From contig JAQGOV010000186.1 of assembly GCA_028293425.1 (NCBI GenBank), positions 1 through 38,099 on the forward strand: a stretch of 38,099 nt of DNA. Reading direction: 5' to 3'. The translations under genes were made by a program, and so were the position numbers. This document shows, one piece after another, positions 29,201-36,478 of this stretch (position 1 is its first letter; the number at the start of each line of letters is the position of its first letter). The DNA is from Verrucomicrobiales bacterium (GTDB taxonomy: Bacteria > Verrucomicrobiota > Verrucomicrobiia > Limisphaerales > JAQGOV01). Under the pieces are notes generated by a model. It saw only the letters and a list, made by a program, of their open reading frames with translations, was not told where the DNA came from and made no database searches.

Positions 29201-31331
29201 TGCCCCGGCCGCGGTTCTCTTGGGCGCTGATGGCCAGGATTCAGACGGCGCCATCACTAATATTTCTATTTACAAAGGTGCCACAAGAATGGCTCAGTCG
29301 AGTTTTGCTCCGTTTTCCTTTGCGCTCACGAACCTTTCCGCGGGTCAGTATGCTTTCACCGCGGTCGCGGTGGACAATTCGGGCTTGGCCTCTACCAGCG
29401 CCCCCGTCTCGATTTCGGTCTACAACCCGGAACCCAATGGTCGCGGCACCGGCCTCATGGGCGAGTACTTCACCAAGACCAACCTGGTCGGGCTTGCCGT
29501 TACACGGACGGATTCTAACATAAATTTTTCCTGGGGTGCGGGCAGTCCTGATGGTTCCATTCCGGTAGACAATTTCTCTGTTCGGTGGAGTGGTAAACTT
29601 CAGGTCCGCCACGCTGGGAACCATAAATTTCACCTGATTTCGGACGACGGTGCCCGGCTTTGGCTCGGCGGCCAACTGCTAATCGATAGCTGGTCTTCTC
29701 ACATTTTATCCGAAGACGTTCAGTCTATTTCCCTGGTGCCTGGCCAGTATTACGACCTTGTCGTCGAATATTACGAAGGCACCGGCTCCGCCACGGCTCA
29801 ACTTCTTTGGACCGAACCCGGTGGCGCAAAACAGGTCGTTCCCCAGTCTCAACTCTATCCTGCGGTCAGCGGGTTGCGCGGCTTTTACTACGCCAGCACC
29901 AATTTCCAGAATTCTGCCTTTTACCGGGTGGATGACGTCGTTAATTTCTTTTGGGGCGACTCGTCTCCAAATCCCGCGTTGCTCCAGGGACCCTTTTCGG
30001 TGAAGTGGGATGGCAAAGTTCGGGCCAACCAAACGGGCCTTTACACCTTTTATACCCTCAGCGACGACGCCGTGAAGCTCACCGTGAATAATCAGATGAT
30101 TATCAGTAATTGGGTGCCACACACGGTCACAGAGAATAGCGGAACCCTTTCCCTAAACGCCGGCCAGTTCTACAAGATCACCATGGAATTCTTCGATGCG
30201 AATGGAAGCGCTGCTGCCGTTTTGATGTGGCAGCCTCCGGGCGAGTCAAAACAGGTCATTCCGAATTCAAACCTCACTCCCTTGCAAAATAACCGGCCGC
30301 CTGCTTTATCCGCCATCCCCAATGTTGCGTTAAATCCAGGGCAAAATTTCGCCTTCGCCAACACTGCTTTGGACGCCGACCTGCCCTACCAGGCGCTCTC
30401 TTATTCCTTGGACCCCGGGGCGCCCGTTGGCCTTTCCCTCAACGCCACCACTGGAGTCTTAAGTTGGTCTGTCCCATCAAACCAGCCTCTGGGTGATTAC
30501 TCCGTGACCGTGAGAGTGACAGACAACGGAAATCCAGTCATGACAGACGCTCAAACGTTCCTTGTCACCGTTAGCTCAAATCTGACGACAGCCTACTTTG
30601 GCCTGATCCCGACCGGTTCCGTCTGGAAGTATCTGGACACAGGTGTGGAACCCTCAGCCTCCTGGCGCAACAATAATTTCAATGATAACTCATGGAAATC
30701 AGGCTCCGGCATTCTCGGTTATGGCACAGGAGGAGAAACAACCACCGTTAGCTTTGGCCCAAACTCAGGCGCCAAATACCCGGCCACCTATTTCCGCAAA
30801 CTCCTGTTTGTTCCCGATGCTTCCAAGGTTTTCAGTCTGGATGCCAGAATCCTCCGTAACGACGGCGCTGTCGTTTACCTGAACGGCGCTGAAATCTGGC
30901 GGGACAACTTGCCTTCTGGCACAATCAGTAATCAGACTCTCGCCTCCATTCCTATCACGGGCGTCGACGCATCGACCTACATAACCAAGTCCTTTAGTCC
31001 ATCCATCCTCCTCGACGGAACTAACGTCCTGGCGGTGGAACTTCACCAATCCGCTCCGAATGGGCCGGATGTGGCTTTCGATTTTGAACTTAAAGGTTTT
31101 GCTACCATTCCCACTCAAGTCCCTCTCACCATCGGCCGCTCCACGAACGCCGTAGCGCTTGCGTGGCCAGGCGATGGGTCCTGGTACCAACTCTTCACCG
31201 CCACGAACCTCGCTCCGGCCGCTTTTTGGTCGCGAGCAACAAATGTTCCCACCCTGTCCAATGGCCAATGGTCCATCCAGGTGCCAGCCTCAACCAACCG
31301 TGCTCAATTCTTCCGACTGCAGTTGCCTTGA
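26295..31331 (+). CDS. Secreted multidomain PL8 polysaccharide lyase with DNRLRE/CBM96-like and PA14 domains
   Basis: 1678 residues starting 2 bp after tolC. A signal peptide ends at about residue 29. An alpha/alpha-toroid plus beta-sandwich PL8 domain covers about 30-780. Candidate catalytic residues Asn197 (AANK), His247 (FIFHNEF), Tyr256 (NGGYG), Arg310 and Arg314 (GRYYTR) show the spacing of chondroitin AC lyase (Asn175, His225, Tyr234, Arg288, Arg292), so the active site looks intact. Then follow a DNRLRE/CBM96-like module (about 785-953, TADAYVQNGDQTNVNFGSS), an Ig-like domain (to 1048), two PA14 domains (about 1049-1190 and 1192-1330, SDDGARLWLGG and SDDAVKLTVNN), a cadherin-like domain (to 1430), a galactose-binding-like jelly roll (to 1605) and a short C-terminal module. 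Known PL8 members cleave hyaluronan, chondroitin or xanthan; a uronate polymer made by this locus is a possible substrate (inference). Confidence 0.88.
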   Translation: MLIQKPILSRLAALLLAGLWFVGLAASHADEFDALRLKRRDMLNFGTNASSADPNYSNWISSIAVTAQRHWTSLNTSASRAYLWSDRNHLATDSSDISASFGRLQIMALAWSTRNSSLETNASLLTAITNGLDWLYANSYNETKIEYDNFFDWEIAAPLALNDTAVLLYSRLSPVQIANYMNAVDHFSPTPNLTAANKVWKASVVALRGAIVKDAAKIALAGQALSDVFQYSTAGDGFYPDGSFIFHNEFAYNGGYGSQLLQTIAPLMQWLKGSSWEITDPNQANVYCWVYDSFQPFIYQGGLMQMVSGRYYTRSGDDHTDGHDLIAAILQVAQFAPTNDARAFKAMAKAWIQGDTYRNFISTQFPPFNIWAQTVLNDPSISPTPGLVRHYQFPQMDRVLHCRPGWAFGVSMSSSRVANYESIRGENLRGWYTGDGMTWLYTPEENYYADGFWPTVNPYRLPGTTIDTQTRTNASGQSYTGPNNWTGGASLQNLYGLCGMQLNAWGSSLSARKSWFMFDNEIVCLGAGISTVAADNHSVETIIGNRRLTSNGNNPFTVNGILQSPGFPWSQTLTNTQWAHLAGNVSGSDLGFYFPQPVTINGLREARSGAMAELNTTYGSTNRISRNYLTLWYDHGLNPSNASYSYVLLPNSSASQVSTYASNPDIQVLGNNTTAQGVKENVLGITAVNFWKDGTNRLGGITVDKKASVIMRNDGSLLDVGISDPTQTNTGIINLELSSSAAAFLTGDAAFLVQQLTPTIKVAVNMNGSAGQTLHARFAIGTLQTVTLFPTADAYVQNGDQTNVNFGSSSSLAAKAATSSLGRETFMRFDLSSAPGQILSASLRLYPFTVQDPINHGLAPLADNSWTENGLTWNNKPASGPEYTQWLVAASNTPVLIPITSLAQQAASANGQLSLRIYSTGLPTPTNGGYTAYTSKEGSAANRPQLILTMPRIPPVVTLSNLTGLSSFDAPAAVLLGADGQDSDGAITNISIYKGATRMAQSSFAPFSFALTNLSAGQYAFTAVAVDNSGLASTSAPVSISVYNPEPNGRGTGLMGEYFTKTNLVGLAVTRTDSNINFSWGAGSPDGSIPVDNFSVRWSGKLQVRHAGNHKFHLISDDGARLWLGGQLLIDSWSSHILSEDVQSISLVPGQYYDLVVEYYEGTGSATAQLLWTEPGGAKQVVPQSQLYPAVSGLRGFYYASTNFQNSAFYRVDDVVNFFWGDSSPNPALLQGPFSVKWDGKVRANQTGLYTFYTLSDDAVKLTVNNQMIISNWVPHTVTENSGTLSLNAGQFYKITMEFFDANGSAAAVLMWQPPGESKQVIPNSNLTPLQNNRPPALSAIPNVALNPGQNFAFANTALDADLPYQALSYSLDPGAPVGLSLNATTGVLSWSVPSNQPLGDYSVTVRVTDNGNPVMTDAQTFLVTVSSNLTTAYFGLIPTGSVWKYLDTGVEPSASWRNNNFNDNSWKSGSGILGYGTGGETTTVSFGPNSGAKYPATYFRKLLFVPDASKVFSLDARILRNDGAVVYLNGAEIWRDNLPSGTISNQTLASIPITGVDASTYITKSFSPSILLDGTNVLAVELHQSAPNGPDVAFDFELKGFATIPTQVPLTIGRSTNAVALAWPGDGSWYQLFTATNLAPAAFWSRATNVPTLSNGQWSIQVPASTNRAQFFRLQLP

Positions 31332-31462
31332 GGGTCAAATCCTGACCTAAATTTGTCATCCTCCGACACCTTCTTCGTCTCCCCACTTAATGTTTCACTT
31401 TGTCCCTGTTCGGCTCTTCGTCTGACCACTTTGTCTCAGCTCTTTGTCTACCGCCACTCACT
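31332..31462 (+). repeat. Convergent intergenic region with CTTYGTCY repeats and a weak hairpin
   Basis: Between the PL8 gene and the minus-strand secretin-N-like gene. CTTYGTCY occurs at 31373, 31398, 31416, 31429 and 31442, the last three 13 bp apart. A small hairpin, GGTCA (31333-31337) with TGACC (31343-31347) followed by TAAATTT, overlaps the start of the region and may be a weak terminator for the PL8 unit. No gene is seen. Confidence 0.35.
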
Positions 31463-32725
31463 TCACTCCGCCTTCCTCAACTCCACTTGTTTGTCTCCCA
31501 CAAACTGAAATCGCACATTGTTCAACGCCGCAAGCGATTCGAGCCCAAAGATACAATCCTGTTGTGTTAAAGGCTTTCTCGCCTGAAACGATATTCTGAC
31601 TTCCGGTATCTCTGCTGGGATGGGCAATGCCTGTCGGCCAGTCAATTCCGCATAAAAACCGAGCAGGCTTTTCAGGGGCACACGATCGAATTTGAGTTGC
31701 AACAACTCACCCTTGGCGCTCGCCTTGGCTGCCAGCGCCTTTTCATCATAGGTCGGCAGGGTGTTCGTCCGGTCCACCGGCACCACGAACATAAAATCTT
31801 TTCCAGCAGGCACGGTCGCTATCTCACCGAGTCTTAAGGCCGCGCTCATCATCCAGACTGCTTGCCCGCGGTTCATGGCCGTTTGGCTCCGGATGGTTAC
31901 CTTTCCTGCCGGCAAGGCAGGAGTGCTCAGCAGATTTTTGTCACTCAGCTCAGCGAAAAAATCCAAGACCTGATTCAAATCCGTTTCTTGGAATTTAATC
32001 AATCCTGGTGGAAAAACCTCCAGGGCAGGGGACTGCTTCCCACTTGCTGCCACTTCCGGCTGCCTCGGAACACCCAGCAAGGCGTTAATTTCCTCGCTCG
32101 GCACCACAAAGACGAAATCCCCCCGGTGCTCGACGATGAGCCCGCTGTCACTTATGACATTCTCCAACATTTGCGCAGCCTGTGCCGAGGAAAGACCAGC
32201 CTCACTTTGCAGGTCAATTCGAAAGGAAGTTAGTTGCGGAGGGCGGATGACGGTGCGGTTTCCTACCATCTGGTAGAGCTCCAGGACCTGCTCCAATCTT
32301 GCCTGGTGCAAATTGATCGTTCGGTCAGTCGGCGGTTGATTGGTGTAAACCCGAAGCGTCTCCTTCCCAGTCGGGCCATTCATCACGGCGATGCCGTTCG
32401 TTCGGTTTACCGTAATCAACTCGAACGCTCCATCCCGCTCGCCCTCGCGCAGTATGGGTTCTGAAACCAGGCCGCGGGTCGGCTCTGTCAGCTCAAACAA
32501 CGCTAGAGTGCTGTTCTCTACCTGGACAATCCCAGTCAGCTTCGGAGGCACGGGCGCACCCTGCGGCCTGGAACGAGCAGGCACACCCTGAAAATCAGAA
32601 GGGGCAGGCGCTCCCTGCAGCCAATTCGCGCCCGCGATCATAATCCAAACAGCCGACCAAGCAACCCGATGCCGGCGCGAGCCCCGGAACCACGCGACCC
32701 CTCCTTGGCCTGCTGCGTTTTTCAC
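31463..32725 (-). CDS. Exported protein of repeated secretin-N-like (STN/N1) domains
   Basis: The start chosen is GTG at 32725-32723: it overlaps the stop of the upstream oxidoreductase gene (GTGA) and has AAAGGA 8 bp before it, whereas the ATG at 32809 would give a 28-residue acidic extension lying inside that gene. The resulting 420-residue protein begins with basic residues and a hydrophobic signal (AWSAVWIMIAGANWLQGAPA). Three related alpha/beta units follow, each with a pattern such as INLHQARLEQVLELYQMVGN, IKFQETDLNQVLDFFAELSD and LKFDRVPLKSLLGFYAELTG, ending in F.FVVP. This is the fold of the N domains of type II secretins, but no secretin beta-barrel domain follows. It may be a periplasmic assembly or binding protein; the function is unknown. 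Confidence 0.72.
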   Translation of the reverse strand: MKNAAGQGGVAWFRGSRRHRVAWSAVWIMIAGANWLQGAPAPSDFQGVPARSRPQGAPVPPKLTGIVQVENSTLALFELTEPTRGLVSEPILREGERDGAFELITVNRTNGIAVMNGPTGKETLRVYTNQPPTDRTINLHQARLEQVLELYQMVGNRTVIRPPQLTSFRIDLQSEAGLSSAQAAQMLENVISDSGLIVEHRGDFVFVVPSEEINALLGVPRQPEVAASGKQSPALEVFPPGLIKFQETDLNQVLDFFAELSDKNLLSTPALPAGKVTIRSQTAMNRGQAVWMMSAALRLGEIATVPAGKDFMFVVPVDRTNTLPTYDEKALAAKASAKGELLQLKFDRVPLKSLLGFYAELTGRQALPIPAEIPEVRISFQARKPLTQQDCIFGLESLAALNNVRFQFVGDKQVELRKAE

Positions 32726-34038
32726 ACCCCGTATCCTTTTCGATATTTCTTCGTCAGCAACCGATTGGCGTCCTTGTCGTTCGTCACTTTCATCTTCTTC
32801 GCGTTCCACTCGATTTTCTTACCTGAACGCAAGGCCACATTTCCGAGCAGGATCATTTCGGTTAACGGACCCGCATAGTCGAAGTTGGAATAAGCTTTTG
32901 GCCCCCCTTTGCATGCCATGATCCATTCTTCGTAATGACATTTGTCAAAATTGGATGCCTTGGGCAACGTTTCCGCCACCGATTTGAAATCATCGTAAGT
33001 TGACCCGGACAAAAACTCTCCTCGTCCCCAATAGCTCGGCACGAACAAGGTATCCTTGTCTCCCACCAGGATAACGCCATTGGTTCCCAACTTTTTGCCC
33101 TTCACCAGCTCCGCGCTCGGCTTTCTGCCGCCGTCGTACCATACGAACCGCGTGGCGGACAGCCCTTCGCGTTCTCCAAATTCATAAGTGATCGTCGAGG
33201 CCTTCGGTGGCGATTCCTGCGTCATCCCTTCTTGCTCCGCTACCACGCTTATGGGCGCACCCAGCTTAAGAGCCCAGTAGGGCATGTCATAAACATGGCA
33301 TCCCATGTCCCCGAGTGCTCCTGTCCCAAAATCCCAATAACCACGCCATTTAAAAGGGACATACGCTGGCGAATAGGGTCGCTCCGGGGCCACTCCCAGC
33401 CACGCTTCCCAATCCAGGGTCGAGGGCACGAGCGTGGAATCCGTCGGCCGGTTCACCCCTTGCGGCCAGATCGGGCGGTCCGTCCAGCAATGCGCCTCCC
33501 GAACTTTCCCTAGCACTCCGGACTGCACCAACTCTACATTTCGGCGCAGCCACTTGTCTGAATGCCCCTGGTTGCCCATCTGCGTCGCCACCTTATATTT
33601 CCGGGCTGCTTCGGTCAGTCGGCGCGCTTCCTCGACGGTGTGCGTTAAAGGCTTCTGGCAATACACGTGTTTTCCCATCTTCATCGCCATCATTGCCGCC
33701 GGAAAATGCATGTGATCGGGCGTGGAAATAGTGACCGCATCGATGCTCTTCTCCTGTTCCAGCATTTTCCGAAAATCCTTGTAAAGCTTCGCTTTTGGAA
33801 ACTTCTGGAATGTTCCCGCCGCATTCTTTTCATCCACATCACAAAGGGCATAGATATTTTCCGAACTGCACCCATCCACATCCACCGCTCCTTTGCCACC
33901 CGCTCCAATTGCAGCAATATTCAGGCGCTCATTGGCTCCCAAAACATTCCGGGTTGAAATGAAAGGAAAACTCAGCGCAGCCGTAGCCAGCGCAGTGCGT
34001 TGCAGAAAGGAACGACGATGAATCTGGTTCTTTTTCAT
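32722..34038 (-). CDS. Tat-exported Gfo/Idh/MocA-family oxidoreductase
   Basis: About 438 residues. ATG 34038 is preferred over ATG 34050 because GAG lies 7 bp before it and it gives the usual compact twin-arginine signal (HRRSFLQRTALATAALSFPF). An N-terminal Rossmann fold (IAAIGAGGKGAVDVDG) is followed by the family motif with its lysine (YCQKPLTHTVEEA) and a C-terminal alpha/beta domain (WDFGTGALGDMGCHVYDMPY). Members of this secreted subgroup are abundant in Planctomycetes and Verrucomicrobia and act on sugars or sugar acids with tightly bound NAD(P); the substrate is not predictable. It is coupled to the downstream secretin-N-like gene through a 4-bp GTGA overlap, and divergent from the HEAT/cytochrome gene. 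Confidence 0.9.
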   Translation of the reverse strand: MKKNQIHRRSFLQRTALATAALSFPFISTRNVLGANERLNIAAIGAGGKGAVDVDGCSSENIYALCDVDEKNAAGTFQKFPKAKLYKDFRKMLEQEKSIDAVTISTPDHMHFPAAMMAMKMGKHVYCQKPLTHTVEEARRLTEAARKYKVATQMGNQGHSDKWLRRNVELVQSGVLGKVREAHCWTDRPIWPQGVNRPTDSTLVPSTLDWEAWLGVAPERPYSPAYVPFKWRGYWDFGTGALGDMGCHVYDMPYWALKLGAPISVVAEQEGMTQESPPKASTITYEFGEREGLSATRFVWYDGGRKPSAELVKGKKLGTNGVILVGDKDTLFVPSYWGRGEFLSGSTYDDFKSVAETLPKASNFDKCHYEEWIMACKGGPKAYSNFDYAGPLTEMILLGNVALRSGKKIEWNAKKMKVTNDKDANRLLTKKYRKGYGV

Positions 34039-34080
34039 AGCTTGTCTCATTGGATTGCGGTTCAGCCTCTCACATTCAAT

Positions 34081-34133
34081 CCAAAGCGCAATCTAATCCC
34101 TTTGGCCCTGCATTTCCTTCCCAAAGCGTAATC
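34081..34133 (-). repeat. 13-bp direct repeat in the divergent promoter region
   Basis: CCAAAGCGCAATC (34081-34093) and CCAAAGCGTAATC (34121-34133) lie 40 bp apart, 12 of 13 identical, just upstream of the Gfo/Idh gene on its strand. This may be a pair of operator half-sites. The rest of 34039-34339 is pyrimidine-rich on the plus strand and shows no gene. Confidence 0.35.
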
Positions 34134-34339
34134 ATAATCGGTCCCGGTTTTGTTCACATCACGGTGGAACGGCTCAGTGCACCATCAACGCTCGCAGATG
34201 TTTACTTGTAATCCTAATCTTCCCCTTTTTATCCTTTCCAGTTTCCATTTCCCATGCCCCTGCCTTTTTTTCTTCTTCCCTTACCCTGCGCGAATGCAAC
34301 CTTGCTCAAAACCTCATTTGCCTTTAAATCATCCCCGAG

Positions 34340-35551
34340 ATGAAACGATTTGCCCTCTGCCTGTCCCTGTGCTTGGCCCTAGTGGGCTACCGCTCCGCAC
34401 TTGCCCAAAACGATCCCAGCAACGAAGCCCTTCCCGCGCTGGTCCAGGTCCTTGGGCAATCCGACGATCCCCAGTTTCAGCTCGATATTCTTAAAGGCAT
34501 GAGCGATGGCCTCAAAGGCCGCCGGGGTGTCAAAATGCCCGCTGGATGGGAGGAGGCCGCCACTAAGCTTGCAAAAAGTTCCAATCCCCAAATCCGTGAG
34601 CTGACCCAATCGCTTTCCCTCACCTTCGGTAGCGCCTCTGCCTTGGCCTCCTTGCGCCAAACCTTGGTGGATCCTAAAGCCCTGTTCCCAGCCCGAACCA
34701 ATGCTCTGGATGCGCTCCTTCAATCGCGGGACCCTGCGCTCGCCGCACCGTTGCGCGAACTCCTTGGCGACGCCAAACTCCGCGGCACGTCCCTCCGCGC
34801 TCTCGCTGCCTACGATGATCCCAAAACTCCGGGAGCCATTCTTAACGTATATTCTTCCCTCAGCCCCGTGGAGAAGAAGGACGCTCTGACGACTCTCGTC
34901 TCACGTCAGGTCTTTGCCCGCAATCTTTTGGGCGCCATTGCAGAAAAGAAAGTCCCCGCTAAAGACCTCAGTGCAGACCTCGTCCGGCAATTGCGGAACC
35001 TGAAGGATAACGACATCAATCAGCAGGTCGGAAAAGTCTGGGGCGTTTCCCGAGACACTGAAGCCGACAAGCTCAAGGAAATTGCTGCTTTTAAAAACCT
35101 CGTCCAAACAAAAGGCTATGGAGATCCCCGGAGTGGACGTGGCGTATTCAGCCGCACCTGCCAACAATGCCACACTCTCTTTGACACCGGCGGCAAAGTC
35201 GGCCCCGACATCACCGGCTCCAACCGCGCCGACCTCGATTACATCCTCCAAAACGTCATCGATCCGAACGCGATCATTCCCAACGATTACCGGACCTCCA
35301 CTCTCGAAACAAAGGATGACCGCGTCATTACCGGCATCGTCACCCGCCAGGACGACAACGCCGTCACCATCGTCATTCCCAACGACACCCTGGTCATTGC
35401 GCGCCCGGACATCAAATCCCTCACCCAGGGCGAAATCTCCATGATGCCCGAAGGCCTCCTCCAGGCACTGAGCCAAAACGAAGTCCGTGATCTCCTCTCC
35501 TACCTCAAGAGCCCCCAACAAGTCCCCATGCCCCCGGAAGCCGCAAAGTAA
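34340..35551 (+). CDS. Exported HEAT-repeat protein with C-terminal CxxCH haem-binding domain
   Basis: 403 residues with a signal peptide ending at about residue 22 (SALA). Residues about 28-255 are alpha-helical HEAT-like repeats; residues about 257-395 are the PVC-type cytochrome c domain, with CQQCH at 274-278, GPDITG after it, the DPNAIIPNDYRTS segment, a beta-rich insertion, and MMPEGLLQALSQNEVRDLLSYL at the end. It matches the C-terminal half of the gene at 1-3294 in layout but lacks the beta-propeller dehydrogenase domain. It may act as a stand-alone periplasmic electron carrier for a separate dehydrogenase such as the divergent Gfo/Idh enzyme; that pairing is inference from position only. 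The ATG is preceded only by GAG directly adjacent, so the ribosome site is weak. Confidence 0.87.
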   Translation: MKRFALCLSLCLALVGYRSALAQNDPSNEALPALVQVLGQSDDPQFQLDILKGMSDGLKGRRGVKMPAGWEEAATKLAKSSNPQIRELTQSLSLTFGSASALASLRQTLVDPKALFPARTNALDALLQSRDPALAAPLRELLGDAKLRGTSLRALAAYDDPKTPGAILNVYSSLSPVEKKDALTTLVSRQVFARNLLGAIAEKKVPAKDLSADLVRQLRNLKDNDINQQVGKVWGVSRDTEADKLKEIAAFKNLVQTKGYGDPRSGRGVFSRTCQQCHTLFDTGGKVGPDITGSNRADLDYILQNVIDPNAIIPNDYRTSTLETKDDRVITGIVTRQDDNAVTIVIPNDTLVIARPDIKSLTQGEISMMPEGLLQALSQNEVRDLLSYLKSPQQVPMPPEAAK

Positions 35552-36001
35552 CCGAGATTTCCAGAGCCTAATAAAACGCATCACACCGAACATCCGGATC
35601 GCACCACCCTCTCATTAACACCGCCGCTTAAGCGCGATGTCAGGCGGACCGAACGCAATTAGAGCCGTTTCAACCGCTTTTCCATCCCTTTTTCCAAACC
35701 GTTAGGGCGTCTCGTTTCGTGAGGTGCTCTCCCTATTTGCGTGATGGGGAAAGATTTTGCTCAATAGCTTCTCAAGTCCCTCCTGCATTTGGTCTATTTC
35801 CTCAATCAAAGATCTTTTGCACTTTCAGCAAAGCAAAGGCTAAAGTCCTACTGTGAGAATGTGGGCACTCACCCGTATCGGAGGATGGTTCGAGAAGCAC
35901 GGCACGGAAACTTTCGCTGTCGTTGACATAATGCACAGTCTGCTTTCACAAGAAACCCGATCCCTTATCATTCTGCCGAATCGGATAGAAAAGCCTTTTG
36001 G
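35552..36001. other. Intergenic stretch, no supported gene
   Basis: About 450 bp between convergent genes. A 48-codon frame at 35859-36005 (MWALTRIGGWFEKHG...) is open but matches nothing I recognise and overlaps the end of the frameshifted gene on the other strand. No clear terminator, tRNA or repeat was seen. Confidence 0.5.
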
Positions 36002-36393
36002 CTAATGCGGGGTAAAGACTTTTACCAACAACCAAATCCCAACCGCTGCTGGCAGGAAGTTGAGTGCCGCGCCAAGAAGACAAGGCCAAGCGGGACGCTC
36101 ATCTCTCACAATTCCGTAAACTCCGATTGCAAGGCTCGGGATGCAAGCCACACATCCAAACCCTATACCTGCTATTGCCCTATTGTCGCCATGCCTTCAC
36201 TATGAAATACGATGTTCAAAGTTGAGAGCACGCCGATACCGGAAGCGATGCAAAAACCCACTAAGGACAGTGAGCCTGCTATTGGCCTTTTGTGCGGAGG
36301 CGTTTCAATCGAAGCACCTGCCGAATCCGTGACTGATTCCAAAACTTCTGAGACTTCAAAAATAGCACCACACCCCGTACACTTTACTTTCAT
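36002..36393 (-). pseudogene. Frameshifted small zinc-ribbon membrane protein
   Basis: The first part, from ATG 36393, encodes MKVKCTGCGAIFEV, an MJ0042-like zinc-ribbon half, a linker, and a membrane segment (LSLVGFCIASGIGVLSTLNI), and hits a stop at 36172. The adjacent frame, from about 36195 down to the TAG at 36004-36002, encodes a clearly protein-like continuation with two or three hydrophobic segments (AIAGIGFGCVACIPSLAIGV and LLGAALNFLPAAVGIWLLVK) separated by the charged loop RDERPAW. The span is 392 bp, one base short of a multiple of three, so one missing base near 36172-36200 explains the break. It is either a recent pseudogene or a sequencing error. It follows the gene at 36479-37450 on the same strand by 85 bp. 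Confidence 0.65.
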
Positions 36394-36478
36394 TCCGCGG
36401 AACGCGGATTGGAAAAAAGGCGAATTCCGCATTTTGAACAAGTGATGGCGACCATTTGCTTCCTTGAGGTTCATCAGC

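Noticed and set aside
32726-32809. N-terminal 28-codon extension of the secretin-N-like protein
   Set aside because: It lies inside the oxidoreductase gene, is strongly charged, and precedes a better start (GTG 32725 with a ribosome site and a signal peptide).
35859-36005. 48-codon frame beginning MWALTRIGGWFEKHG, briefly considered as an integrase or tRNA-linked remnant
   Set aside because: There is no integrase active-site motif, and the GGTTCGA inside it has no pairing T-arm stem.
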